From contig CAVTOZ010000005.1 in the NCBI GenBank assembly GCA_963736505.1, positions 124,001 to 188,000 of the forward strand: a stretch of DNA of 64,000 bases. Reading direction: 5' to 3'. Below the pieces are notes generated by a model, which saw only the letters and a list, made by a program, of their open reading frames with translations, ran no database searches and was not told where the DNA came from. Shown piece by piece: positions 1-8,456 of this stretch. The position numbers and the translations under genes were made by a program. Each line of letters begins with the position of its first letter. Position 1 is the first letter of the stretch. This stretch comes from Solirubrobacter sp963736505. GTDB taxonomy: Bacteria; Actinomycetota; Thermoleophilia; Solirubrobacterales; Solirubrobacteraceae.

Positions 1-512
1 GCCGCCCAGCCGCGCGAGCCGAGCAGCCACGGCACGGGCGCGTAGTCGCCCTGCGGGATGCCGCCGAGCTCGAGCATGTCGGGCGGGCAGTCCGGCCCGG
101 TGTAGCGGCGGTCGGCGCCGAGCTGGAGCGAGCGGCCCGCCTGGTCGACGTGCAGCCCGTGCCGCGCGCCGAGCCCGCTGAAGCGCTGCTCCGGATGCCC
201 CGGCGCGACCAGCGCGACGCGGTGGAACGGCTCCGGCACGGTCACCGTGAGCGTGACCTGGTCGTCGGCGAGCGAGACCGCGAACGTCCCGCGGCTGCCG
301 TCGGAGAGCTCGAGCTCGCCGCCGGCGCAGGCGACGGCGTCGACCGGATCGCCGAGCTCCTCCATCGCCACGAGGCCTTCGGTGAGCCCGATGAACTGGT
401 CGTCGGCGGTCCCCGTCCAGGCCCGGACGGTCGCCGGGCCGAACACGCGCCGGCCGTCGCGGTGCACGACGATCGAGAACGGTCGCGGGGTGATATCCAC
501 GGATACGCGCAC
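1..512 (-). CDS. Glycoside hydrolase family 31-like protein, N-terminal part (cut by window edge)
   Basis: About 170 N-terminal residues are visible; the rest runs off the left edge. The segment looks like the beta-sandwich N-domain that precedes the GH31 barrel. It contains a GLGARHG-type substrate loop, then LGADRRYTGPDCPP and GGIPQGDYAPVPWLLS, which resemble the pre-barrel region of alpha-glucosidase/alpha-xylosidase-like GH31 enzymes. The catalytic Asp motifs are not in the window, so substrate cannot be assigned. The start is taken as the GTG at 512 (then RVSVDITPRPFSI). No strong ribosome-binding site is seen and an upstream start is possible. It diverges from the PHP-glycosyltransferase operon, so the two may share the intervening 111 bp. 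Confidence 0.6.
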   Translation of the reverse strand, partial: MRVSVDITPRPFSIVVHRDGRRVFGPATVRAWTGTADDQFIGLTEGLVAMEELGDPVDAVACAGGELELSDGSRGTFAVSLADDQVTLTVTVPEPFHRVALVAPGHPEQRFSGLGARHGLHVDQAGRSLQLGADRRYTGPDCPPDMLELGGIPQGDYAPVPWLLGSRGWA

Positions 513-623
513 CGTGCGAGCTTCGACGGAGCGGTCCGTTTGTGCACTTCCGTTCACAACACGGTCACCACCTGGTGCCCGCTTGGTCACAAAGAGCGCG
601 GTTTGCAGCCCGAATCTGTAGTC

Positions 624-2870
624 ATGACCGACAGCCGCGCGGACCTGCACTGCCACTCCACCGCGTCCCAGGTCTCCAAGCTCGGTGTCCAGCGAGCGCT
701 CGGCCTGCCGGAGTGCGCAACGCCCCCGGAAGAGGTCTATGACCTGGCCAAGCGCCGGGGCATGGATTTCGTCACGATCACCGACCACGACACGATCGAC
801 GGCGTCCTCGAGATCGCCGGCCGGCCGGACGTGTTCATCTCCGAGGAGCTGACCGCGCGCTTCCGCGGCGAGGCGCAGGCGGTGCACATCCTCTGCTACG
901 GGATCACGCCGGACGACCACGACTGGCTGCAGGCGCACGCCGGCGACGTCGAAGTCGTCGCGAGCTACCTCCACGAGCGCGAGATCACGTCCGCGCTGGC
1001 GCACCCGTTCTACGCCGTCGAGGCGCCGCTGCAGCCACGCCATCGCCGCTGGCTGGCGCAGCGGTTCTCGATCTGGGAGGTGCGCAACGGCTCGCGCGCC
1101 CGCGAGCTCAACCACCCGGCCGCGATCTACGTCGACACACACGGCGGCACCGGGGTCGGCGGCTCCGACGACCACGCCGGCGTCGACATCGGCCGCACGT
1201 GGTCCATGACGCCGCACGCCGCGACGCCGGAGGAGTTCCTCGCCCACATCCGCGCCGGCCGCGTGAGCGCCCACGGCGAGCAGGGCTCGGCCGCCAAGTG
1301 GGCGCACGCCGCGATGGCGCTGGCCGTGCGCGCGCTGGGCCGCGGCGAGTCCGACGCCGCGCCGGACCCTGAGGCCGTCCTGCGGATGGTCGAGCGCGTG
1401 ATGACCGAGGGCGACGCCCGCACCGGCGCGATCGGCCACGACCTCGGCCCCGAGGACGCCCGCGCGCTGCTGCGCGCGTGGCTCGACGCGGTCGACCTGC
1501 GCATGAGCGAGCGCGAGCTGCTGACGCTGCTGCAGTCCGACGGCTTCTCGCACGCCGACCTCGAGCGCCGCGCCCGCCGCTGCCACGAGCGCCGCCTGCA
1601 GCGCGCCGTCGGCGACGCGCTCGGCGCGCCCTCGTTCGACACGCTCGGCGCCGCCGCCCAGGACCTCTTCACCGCCTGCTTCGCCGCGATCCCGTACGCG
1701 CCGGCGACGGCCTTCCTCGGGCGCGAGAAGGGCAAGCTCGCCACGCGCGACCACGAGCCCGTGCGCGTCGCGCTGGTCGCCGACGGCATCGGCGGGATGC
1801 ACGGCGTCACGCACACGCTCGACGAGATCCGCGAGCGCGGCGTGCCGGGCTTCGAGGTCGAGGTGATCGGCACCGACGCCAACGTGGACCGGCGCCTGAG
1901 CGCCGTCGCCGAGGTCGACATCCCGTTCTACCCCGGCCTGCGCGTCGGGGTCCCGTCGCTGCCCGCGGTCGTCGAGGCGCTGGCGGAGGGCCGCTACGGC
2001 GTGCTGCACCTGTGCTCGCCCGGCCCGGCCGGCATCGCCGCCGCGCTGATCGGCCGCGTGCTCGGGCTGCCGATCGTCGGCTCCTACCACACCGAGCTCG
2101 CCGCCTACACGGCGCTGCGCTCCGGCGACGAGCGCCTCGGCATGGCCGTCGAGGCCGCGCTGGCGGCGTTCTACGGCGGCTGCGACGTGGTGCTCTCCCC
2201 CAGCGCCGCGTCGGACGAGCGGCTCGCCGCGCTCGGCATCTCCGAGCCCGGCCGCTGGGACCGCGGCGTCGACCTCGCGCGCTTCTCGCCCGCGCTCCGC
2301 ACGCGCGTGGCGGATGGCCGCGTGCGCGTGCTCTACGCCGGGCGGCTGACGAAGGAGAAGGGCGTCGACCTGCTCGCGGACGCGTTCCTCGCGGCGCGGG
2401 CGCGCGACCCGCGGCTCGAGCTCGTGCTGGCCGGCGGCGGGCCCGAGGAGGACGCGCTGCGCTCCCGCCTCGGCCGCTCCGCGCGCTTCCTCGGCTGGCT
2501 CGAGGGCGACACGCTCGCGCGCGCCTACGCCGACGCCGACCTGTTCCTGTTCTGCTCGCAGACGGACACGTTCGGCCAGGTCGTGCTCGAGGCGCAGGCG
2601 TCCGGGCTGCCGGTCATCGCCGTCGACGCCGGCGGCCCCGCCGAGCTGATCGCCGACGGCCGCTCGGGCCTGCTGTGCCCGCCGCGGCCGAGCGCGCTGG
2701 CCGACGCGCTCACCGGCCTCGCCGGCTCGCGCGCCGGGCGCGAGCGGCTCGTCCGCGGCGGCCTCGCCTCAGTCCGCGAGCGCACCTGGGACGCCTCGCT
2801 CGGCGCCCTCGGCGCCGGCTGGCGCCGCGCCCTCGCCGCGCACCGCGACGCGGAGATGCGCGCGGCGTGA
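624..2870 (+). CDS. PHP-domain phosphoesterase fused to GT4 glycosyltransferase
   Basis: 748 residues with two enzymes in one chain. Residues 1 to about 215 form a PHP metal-dependent phosphoesterase: DLHCH (H9, H11), TDHD (D54-D56), AHPF (H127) and GGSDDH (D182-H184) are the usual metal ligands. A helical linker follows. From about 380 onward is a GT-B glycosyltransferase family 4 module, with a Gly-rich start (DGIGGMHG), the YAGRLTKEKG nucleotide-sugar motif and a TDTFGQVVLEAQASGLP acceptor/donor loop with the EX7E-type glutamate. The ATG at 624 is chosen because it immediately precedes the PHP motif; longer in-frame starts would read through the divergent promoter region. First gene of a coupled operon. 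The PHP half could dephosphorylate the sugar product or a phospho-acceptor; that is inference. Confidence 0.85.
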   Translation: MTDSRADLHCHSTASQVSKLGVQRALGLPECATPPEEVYDLAKRRGMDFVTITDHDTIDGVLEIAGRPDVFISEELTARFRGEAQAVHILCYGITPDDHDWLQAHAGDVEVVASYLHEREITSALAHPFYAVEAPLQPRHRRWLAQRFSIWEVRNGSRARELNHPAAIYVDTHGGTGVGGSDDHAGVDIGRTWSMTPHAATPEEFLAHIRAGRVSAHGEQGSAAKWAHAAMALAVRALGRGESDAAPDPEAVLRMVERVMTEGDARTGAIGHDLGPEDARALLRAWLDAVDLRMSERELLTLLQSDGFSHADLERRARRCHERRLQRAVGDALGAPSFDTLGAAAQDLFTACFAAIPYAPATAFLGREKGKLATRDHEPVRVALVADGIGGMHGVTHTLDEIRERGVPGFEVEVIGTDANVDRRLSAVAEVDIPFYPGLRVGVPSLPAVVEALAEGRYGVLHLCSPGPAGIAAALIGRVLGLPIVGSYHTELAAYTALRSGDERLGMAVEAALAAFYGGCDVVLSPSAASDERLAALGISEPGRWDRGVDLARFSPALRTRVADGRVRVLYAGRLTKEKGVDLLADAFLAARARDPRLELVLAGGGPEEDALRSRLGRSARFLGWLEGDTLARAYADADLFLFCSQTDTFGQVVLEAQASGLPVIAVDAGGPAELIADGRSGLLCPPRPSALADALTGLAGSRAGRERLVRGGLASVRERTWDASLGALGAGWRRALAAHRDAEMRAA

Positions 2871-4081
2871 GCACCGACTTCCCACAAGCCCGCCCTCTGG
2901 GCGACCCCACGTCTCCGGCGCGCCCCTCGAGGCGCCGATCCTCGCCGGCCCACGACGCCGCACGTCCCAGCGGTGGCGCGCCGGAGGCGCCCGTACTACG
3001 ACTCGTCACGCAGCGGCCGCTGCGAGTGGTCGACGTCGCGCTCTTCTACGGCGCGCGCTCGGGCGGGATCCGCACCTACCTCGACGCGAAGGTCGAGCAC
3101 GCCGAGCGCACGGGCGCGTTCGAGCACCACCTGATCGTGCCGGGCGTGCGGGCCCGGCGGCGCGAGCACGCCGCCGGCGCCGTGCACGAGCTGCCGGCCG
3201 TGCGCGTCGCGCACTCCAACGGCTACCGCTGGCCGCTCGGGACGCGGCCGCTCGCCACGCTCTTGCGCCAGCTCGAGCCCGACGTGCTGCTGCTGCACGA
3301 CCCGTTCTGGGCCCCGCGCGCCAGCGGCGGGCGCGTGGTCATGGTCCACCACGGCTCGGCCGCGCTCGACGCGGCCGCGATGCATGGCCCGCGGCGCCTC
3401 TACGCCGCCGGCTTCCGCGCGTGGCTGCGGCGCAGCTACGCGGCCGCGGACGCCGTCATGGCCGCGTGCGACCCGCACGCCGACAGCGGCCGCGACGCGA
3501 CCATGCCGCTGCGCTTCGGGCTCGATCCGGCGTTCCGTCCGCGGGCAGGGGTGCCGCGCGGCGACCACGTCCTCTACGCCGGCCGGCTCGGCCGCGAGAA
3601 GGGCGTGCTCGCGCTGCTCGAGGCGGCCCGGCGCTCGCAGGAGCCATGGCCGCTGTGGCTGATGGGCGCCGGGCCGGCCGAGCGCGAGATCGCCGCCCGC
3701 GTGCGGACGCTCGGGCTGCGCGACCGCGTGCGCTTCGTACCGCACCTGACCGGCCGCGACGCCGTGGCCCGCGCCTACCGGCGCGCGCGCTGCGTCGTGA
3801 TGCCGGGCGAGCTGGAGACGTTCGGCCTGGTCGCCTACGAGGCGGCGGCGAGCGGCGCCGCGACGGTCGCGTGCACGACGGCGCCGTCCGCGCGGGCGCT
3901 CGGCCCGCTCGTGCATACGTTCGCGCCCGGCGACGTCGACGGGCTGGCGGGCGCGATCGCCGCCGCCCGCGCGCAGCCGCCCGACCTCGACGCCGCGAAC
4001 GCGTTCGCGGCCACGCACACGTGGGACCGCGCCTTCAAGGCCGAGCTCGCGGACCTGACGCGCCTCGTCGAGGCGCCGTGA
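2867..4081 (+). CDS. GT4 family glycosyltransferase
   Basis: 404 residues, GT-B fold glycosyltransferase. After a disordered Pro/Arg/Ser-rich leader of about 45 residues, the Rossmann start reads VVDVALFYGARSGGIRTYL. The C-terminal half has YAGRLGREKG and MPGELETFGLVAYEAAASG, typical donor-binding motifs of family GT4. The GTG start overlaps the stop of the preceding PHP-GT4 gene (GTGA), so translation is coupled. It probably acts on the same glycan or glycolipid as its neighbour; donor and acceptor cannot be read from sequence. Confidence 0.85.
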   Translation: MSTDFPQARPLGDPTSPARPSRRRSSPAHDAARPSGGAPEAPVLRLVTQRPLRVVDVALFYGARSGGIRTYLDAKVEHAERTGAFEHHLIVPGVRARRREHAAGAVHELPAVRVAHSNGYRWPLGTRPLATLLRQLEPDVLLLHDPFWAPRASGGRVVMVHHGSAALDAAAMHGPRRLYAAGFRAWLRRSYAAADAVMAACDPHADSGRDATMPLRFGLDPAFRPRAGVPRGDHVLYAGRLGREKGVLALLEAARRSQEPWPLWLMGAGPAEREIAARVRTLGLRDRVRFVPHLTGRDAVARAYRRARCVVMPGELETFGLVAYEAAASGAATVACTTAPSARALGPLVHTFAPGDVDGLAGAIAAARAQPPDLDAANAFAATHTWDRAFKAELADLTRLVEAP

Positions 4082-4818
4082 CCGCGGTGGCCGGCGGCCG
4101 GGTCGCGTCCGCGGCGCCCGCCCCCGGCGCGCTCGCCGTCGCCCTGCACGACGTCGCGCCCGCGACGTTCGAGCGCTGCGCGCTGATTCGCGACTGGCTG
4201 CTCGACCTCGGCGTCGAGCGCGTGACGCTGCTCGTCATCCCCGCGCCCGAGCTGCACCCGTTCTTCCAGCGCTCGCCGGAGCTCGCGGCGTGGCTGCTCG
4301 ACCGCCGCGACGGCGGCGACGCGATCGCCCAGCACGGCCTGCAGCACACGCGCACGCGCCTGCCGCACCCGCTCGCGCGGCCGGTGCGCGGGTTCCAGGG
4401 CGGCGCGGCGAGCGAGTTCCCCGGGCTCGACGAGGAGGCCACCGTCGCCTCGCTCGACGCGGGCCTGCGCGTGCTCGAGCAGGCCGGGATCCCGCCGCGC
4501 GGGTTCGTCGCGCCCGGCTACGCCTACACCGGCGCGCTGCGCGACCACCTCGCCACGCGCTTCGACTGGTGGGCGACGCTGCTCGGCGTGCGCCCGCGCT
4601 CGCGGTTCTCCCCCGCGCTCTGCCTCGGCACCTCGAGCGCGCTCAAGCGGGCGACGTCACCGGCGCTCCTGCGCGCCGGCGCCGCGCTGTCCGGGGACCT
4701 GCTGCGACTCGACCTGCACCCCGCCGACTTCGCCTTCCCGAGCCACGTCCACGCCGTCGAGGCCGTGCTCCGGCGCGCGCAGCGCCGCACCGCGATCACG
4801 TATGACGACCTCTGCTGA
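4078..4818 (+). CDS. DUF2334/polysaccharide-deacetylase-like protein
   Basis: 246 residues. The segment ALHDVAPATFERC near residue 20, AQHGLQHT near 85, the central GFVAPGYAYT and the late LDLHPADF fit the (beta/alpha)7 NodB/DUF2334 deacetylase-like fold, in which Asp and His residues bind the metal. DUF2334 proteins are related to polysaccharide deacetylases but substrates are mostly unknown. The GTG start overlaps the previous stop by 4 nt. Its position between glycosyltransferases and a glycosidase supports a role in editing a glycan or glycolipid. Confidence 0.7.
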   Translation: MTAVAGGRVASAAPAPGALAVALHDVAPATFERCALIRDWLLDLGVERVTLLVIPAPELHPFFQRSPELAAWLLDRRDGGDAIAQHGLQHTRTRLPHPLARPVRGFQGGAASEFPGLDEEATVASLDAGLRVLEQAGIPPRGFVAPGYAYTGALRDHLATRFDWWATLLGVRPRSRFSPALCLGTSSALKRATSPALLRAGAALSGDLLRLDLHPADFAFPSHVHAVEAVLRRAQRRTAITYDDLC

Positions 4819-6028
4819 GGGCGTCTTACGCGCGAACTGGCGAGAGGGGACACGGCGCGACGGCACGCGCTTCGGGTTCACCTGCCCCGCCCCTCGCCGC
4901 TACAAGCACCAGTGGTACTGGGACTCGTGCTTCCACGCCGTCGCGTGGTCGCACCTGGAGCCCGCACGTGCGAGGGAGGAGCTGCGGACGCTGCTGCGCG
5001 CCGGGCGCAGCGACGGCTTCGTCCCGCACACCGCGTTCTGGCAGGCGTCGCCGCGCTGGCGCCGCGCGCCGCTGTACGCGACCGCCCGCGTGCTCGGCGA
5101 CGTCGCCACGGCGTCGATCCAGACGCCGCTGCTGGCGGTCGCGTGGGAGCGCGCGGCGGCCGGCGATCCGGCCTTCGCGGCCGAGGGGCTGATGCCCCTG
5201 GCGGCACACGCGCGCTGGCTGTGCCGCGAGCGCGACCCGGACGATGACGGCCTGCTGACGATCCTGCTGCCCGACGAGTCCGGCCTCGACGACTCGCCCA
5301 AGTACGACGCGGTCTACGGGCGGCTCGCGCACTGGCGCCCCGGCTACGCCCGCCTCGTCCAGCGCGCCCGCCGCGCGCACTGGAACGCGCGCGCGTTCAC
5401 GAGCGCCTGCGACGAGCACGTCGAGGACGTGCTGGTCAACGTCGCGCACGCGCTCTCGCTGCGCGCGCTGCACCGCATGAGCGGGGCGCCGGAGTGGGCG
5501 GCGCGCGCGGAGCGCGTCGAGACCGCGCTGCTGGAGCGCTGCTGGGATCCGCGCCGCGGGCTGTTCTTCGACCTCGCCGGCCGCGACGAGCGCCGCGTCG
5601 AGGTCTCGACCTGGTCCTCGCTGGCGCCGCTCGCGCTCGGCGACGCGATCCCGCGCGAGATCCGCGAGCGGCTCGCCGGCGAGCACCTGCTCGACCCGCG
5701 CCGCTACGCCGCCCGCTTCGGCGTCCCGTCGGTGTCGATGGACGAGCCGTCGTTCCGGCCGGGCTTCGATGCGTTCCGCACCTGGCGCGGCGCCGCGTGG
5801 GTGTGCACCGCCTGGCTGCTGGTCGGCGGCCTGCGCGCGCTGGGCGCGGCGGGCGAGGCCGACCGGCTCGCGCAGGGCGTGCTCGACAAGGTCGAGCGCA
5901 GCGGGCTGCGCGAGTACTACCACCCGCGCACGGGCACCGGGCACGGCGAGCACCGCTTCGGGATGTCGGCGCTCGTGCTCGACCTCCCGCGCGGTTTCTC
6001 CCCCGCCGGGCTAGCCTGCGCGCCCTGA
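4802..6028 (+). CDS. MGH1/GH63-type glycoside hydrolase
   Basis: 408 residues of an (alpha/alpha)6-barrel glycosidase. The segment QWYWDSCFHAVAWSHL (about residues 36-51), a catalytic-type DESGLDDSPKYD (about 156-167) and the late RTWRGAAW / EYYHPRTGTGHG segments resemble mannosylglycerate hydrolase/GH63 and amylo-alpha-1,6-glucosidase-like proteins. The ATG at 4802 lies 17 nt inside the end of the preceding gene, in keeping with the tightly overlapping operon. Likely an intracellular hydrolase or trimming enzyme for the glycoside made by the two upstream transferases (inference). Confidence 0.75.
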   Translation: MTTSAEGVLRANWREGTRRDGTRFGFTCPAPRRYKHQWYWDSCFHAVAWSHLEPARAREELRTLLRAGRSDGFVPHTAFWQASPRWRRAPLYATARVLGDVATASIQTPLLAVAWERAAAGDPAFAAEGLMPLAAHARWLCRERDPDDDGLLTILLPDESGLDDSPKYDAVYGRLAHWRPGYARLVQRARRAHWNARAFTSACDEHVEDVLVNVAHALSLRALHRMSGAPEWAARAERVETALLERCWDPRRGLFFDLAGRDERRVEVSTWSSLAPLALGDAIPREIRERLAGEHLLDPRRYAARFGVPSVSMDEPSFRPGFDAFRTWRGAAWVCTAWLLVGGLRALGAAGEADRLAQGVLDKVERSGLREYYHPRTGTGHGEHRFGMSALVLDLPRGFSPAGLACAP

Positions 6029-6930
6029 GCTACCGCGGACTCGGAGCCGACCCGCCCTTCGGCGACCCGCGCCGCGCGCACGGGATCGGCCTGGAGGGCT
6101 ACTACTGGCGCTTCACCGGCGCCGGCTGGAGCGTCGCGGTCATCTGCGGCGTGTGCCGCGACGCGCGCGGGGAGTGGGCGATGGTGACGCTGTGCTCGCA
6201 GCCGGGCGACTTCGAGCGGACCGAGATCGCGCAGGTCGCGCGTGCCGACCCGCATGGGCTCGGGGTGACGTGCTCGCACCTGCAGGCGGGCCCCGACGGG
6301 CTCGAGGTGACGCTGGACGGCGCGTCGCTGCACGCGCGCTTCGAGCGCCGCGCCGACTGGCCGCGGCGCGCGTTCGGCGCGCTCGGGCCGGCCCAGGTCC
6401 TGCCCGGCCTCGGCCAGTACTGGACGCCGCACCTGCTGTCCGCGAGCGTGTCGGGCCGCGCGACGCTCGGCGCGCGCGAGCTCTCGCTCGACGGCGCGCG
6501 GGTCTACGGCGAGAAGAACTGGGGCATCGCGTTCGCGGCGCACTGGTGGTGGGGGCAGGCCTCGTTCGAGGACGACGCCGGCGTCGCGTTCGCCGGCGGC
6601 CGCGTGCACGGCGTCGCGCCGACATCGGTCGTCGCGTGGACCCGCGACGGCCTCGTCTCGCTCGCGCCCCCGTTCGCCCGCACCGTCGCGCGTGCCGGCG
6701 GCGGCGAGTGGCGGATCCGCGCGCGCTCGGCGCGCCATACGATCGAGGTCCGCGGCGAGGCCGCCGGACCGCCGCTGCGGCTCCCCGTCCCCATCCCGGC
6801 CGAACGGAGGCTCGAAGCCCGCTCCGAGCATCACCTCGCCGGACGCGCGCACGTCACCGTCCACCGCGGCCGGCGGCTGCTCTGGCGCGGCGAATCGGCG
6901 CTGGCCGGGCTCGAGGACGGGAGGCCGTAG
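6025..6930 (+). CDS. Tocopherol cyclase family protein (VTE1-like)
   Basis: About 301 residues resembling the tocopherol cyclase family (PF14249; VTE1/slr1737), which closes the chromanol ring of a methylated prenyl-hydroquinone. Supporting motifs are IGLEGYYWRF near residue 21 (compare the EGWY motif of the family), GQYWTPHLL near 130 and VYGEKNWG...HWWWGQ at about 160-177, matching the EKNWG-x-WWW-x-Q signature. It is shorter than plant VTE1. No ATG/GTG lies before the N-terminal motif; the only start compatible with the domain is a CTG at 6025 whose CTGA overlaps the upstream stop, like the GTGA overlaps in the same operon. Two further vitamin-E-type enzymes lie 2-4 kb downstream. Members outside photosynthetic organisms may use another quinol. 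Confidence 0.7.
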   Translation: MSYRGLGADPPFGDPRRAHGIGLEGYYWRFTGAGWSVAVICGVCRDARGEWAMVTLCSQPGDFERTEIAQVARADPHGLGVTCSHLQAGPDGLEVTLDGASLHARFERRADWPRRAFGALGPAQVLPGLGQYWTPHLLSASVSGRATLGARELSLDGARVYGEKNWGIAFAAHWWWGQASFEDDAGVAFAGGRVHGVAPTSVVAWTRDGLVSLAPPFARTVARAGGGEWRIRARSARHTIEVRGEAAGPPLRLPVPIPAERRLEARSEHHLAGRAHVTVHRGRRLLWRGESALAGLEDGRP

Positions 6931-7770
6931 GTGCCGGACCTGCGCCGGCTGGCCTACTTCGTCGCCGTCGCCGAGGAGCGCAACTTCACGCGCGCGGCGG
7001 AGCGGCTGCACGTCGCGCAGCCGGCGCTCAGCCGCCAGGTGCGGCTGCTCGAGCGCGAGCTCGGCGTGGAGCTGCTGCGCCGCACCACGCACGTGGTCGA
7101 GCTGACCGACGCGGGCGCGCTGCTGCTCGAGCGCGGGCCAGAGCTGCTCGCCGGCGCCGACGCGCTGTGGCGCGCGGTCCAGCGCGTCGCGGCGGGCGAG
7201 CAGGGGACGCTCACGCTCGCCTACGGCGCGAGCGCCGGCTACGAGACCGCGCCGAAGCTGCTCGCAGCGCTCGCCGAGCGGCTGCCGGAGCTGCGGATCG
7301 AGACGCAGGTGCTGCCGGCCGAAGCGATCGTGGCCGGCGTCGGCGACGGCACGCTCGACGCGGGGATCGTCCGCTGCGCGCCGCACGGCGCGGTCCTGCG
7401 GCGCGAGCCGCAGGGCGTCGTCATGCACCCGGAGCACCCGCTCGCGGGGCGCGACGCGATCACGCGCGAGGCGCTCAGGGACGAGCTGCTCCTGATCCAC
7501 CCGCGCGCCGAGAACGCCGGCCACTACGACGCCCTGCTCGCGCTCTTCGGCTTCACGCCGCGCCTGCTCGAGCGCCGGGTCGCGTTCGACCTCGCGCTGA
7601 CCCCGGTCGCGGAGGGCCGCGCCGTGATGGTCACCGGCGTCTCGGGCCGTCCCGCGCACCTCGTCTGGCGCCCGCTCGACCCCGCGGCGACGCTCGACGT
7701 CCACCTCCTCGCCGGCGACGCGTTCACCGCCGCCGCGCTCGCCGTCGCGCGCGATCTCGGATGGGTCTGA
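6931..7770 (+). CDS. LysR family transcriptional regulator
   Basis: 279 residues. The N-terminal winged helix is classical LysR (LRRLAYFVAVAEERNF, then AAERLHVAQPALSRQV, residues 3-37). The rest is a periplasmic-binding-protein-like effector domain with weak features. The GTG start directly follows the stop of the cyclase gene, so it may be co-transcribed with it. It sits between the cyclase and the methyltransferase/prenyltransferase pair and could control them; that is inference from position. Confidence 0.9.
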   Translation: MPDLRRLAYFVAVAEERNFTRAAERLHVAQPALSRQVRLLERELGVELLRRTTHVVELTDAGALLLERGPELLAGADALWRAVQRVAAGEQGTLTLAYGASAGYETAPKLLAALAERLPELRIETQVLPAEAIVAGVGDGTLDAGIVRCAPHGAVLRREPQGVVMHPEHPLAGRDAITREALRDELLLIHPRAENAGHYDALLALFGFTPRLLERRVAFDLALTPVAEGRAVMVTGVSGRPAHLVWRPLDPAATLDVHLLAGDAFTAAALAVARDLGWV

Positions 7771-7824
7771 AGCCATGCCCGGCCGGTCTTTCCCATCCGG
7801 GACGCGCGGCCGTACCGTCGCTGC

Positions 7825-8217
7825 ATGACCGATCCCCGCACCGTGATCCAGCGCTACGTGACCGCCGTCGAGGCGCGCGACATCGACACCGTCCGCGAGC
7901 TGTTCGCCGAGGACGCCACCTGGTGGCTCGGCGGCGACATGCCGCTGTCTGGCACGTGGCGAGGCCGCGACGCGATCGTCGAGGACTTCCTCGGCTCGAT
8001 CCCCCGCCTCTACCAGGTCGACACGATCGAGCTGACCGTGACGAGCCTGATCGCCGAGGGCGACAAGGTCGCGCTGGAATGGACCTCGCGCGCCCGCACC
8101 GTGAAGGGCGAGCCGTACGAGAACGACTGCGCCGGCGTGTTCACCGTCCGCGACGGCCGGATCGCCGGGGTGCGGGAGTACATGGACACGCAGTACGCGG
8201 CGCGCGCGTTCGGGTGA
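7825..8217 (+). CDS. SnoaL-like / NTF2-fold protein
   Basis: 130 residues with the pattern of the SnoaL-like NTF2 fold: an N-terminal helix (VIQRYVTAVEARD), LFAEDATWWLGG, WRGRDAIVEDFLGSI and a C-terminal sheet FTVRDGRIAGVREYMDT. Members are cyclases, isomerases or small-molecule binders. No catalytic pair can be assigned. It lies inside the tocochromanol-like gene group, so binding a quinol or aromatic ring is possible but unproven. Confidence 0.8.
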   Translation: MTDPRTVIQRYVTAVEARDIDTVRELFAEDATWWLGGDMPLSGTWRGRDAIVEDFLGSIPRLYQVDTIELTVTSLIAEGDKVALEWTSRARTVKGEPYENDCAGVFTVRDGRIAGVREYMDTQYAARAFG

Positions 8218-8222
8218 GCTTC

Positions 8223-8456
8223 AAAGTCAACTGCGCTGGTGAGGGGGCGGGTCAGTTTGCCTCGCGGTTCGCGAGGCGGAAACGATCATCGCGTGGGACC
8301 GCTCAGGGAATCTGGTGGTTGGAAAGTGGCGCTATGCGACACCTATCCGCCACACGCGAAAGTGGTGCATCACTGACGTGTTCGTTCGTGATCGCGGAGC
8401 CGGACCCGGTGATCGGTTCTGGGAACCCCACCTCCCTCACCCGCGCAGTTGACTTT
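8223..8456. repeat. Pair of inverted REP-like repeats
   Basis: The 23 bp at 8223-8245 and 8434-8456 are inverted copies differing at one position; each starts AAAGTCAACTGCGC when read inward. The left copy continues into a perfect 8 bp hairpin (8259-8266 with 8270-8277, loop GTT) and then AACGATCATCGCG. The right copy (read on the minus strand) has a smaller GGTTC/GAACC hairpin followed by GATC. The order AACTGCGC, G-rich stretch, hairpin, GATC recurs in two direct copies at 51276-51411, which points to a dispersed repeat family. No transposase ORF lies between the copies and no clear target duplication flanks them. The right copy supplies the last codons and stop of the minus-strand gene at 8437. 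Confidence 0.65.

Noticed and set aside
513..623. CACCA-CC-TGGTG operator-like palindrome between the GH31 and PHP-GT4 genes
   Set aside because: Arms of five bases in GC-rich DNA are not enough; no promoter elements align with it.
5917..7776. 619-codon minus-strand frame opposite the cyclase and LysR genes
   Set aside because: Low-complexity Arg/Ala/Asp-rich translation with no motifs; the plus strand holds two clear gene families.
8223..8456. Reading the inverted arms as a transposon's terminal repeats
   Set aside because: No transposase ORF, no clear target-site duplication, and similarity to the direct copies at 51.3 kb fits a REP-like family better.
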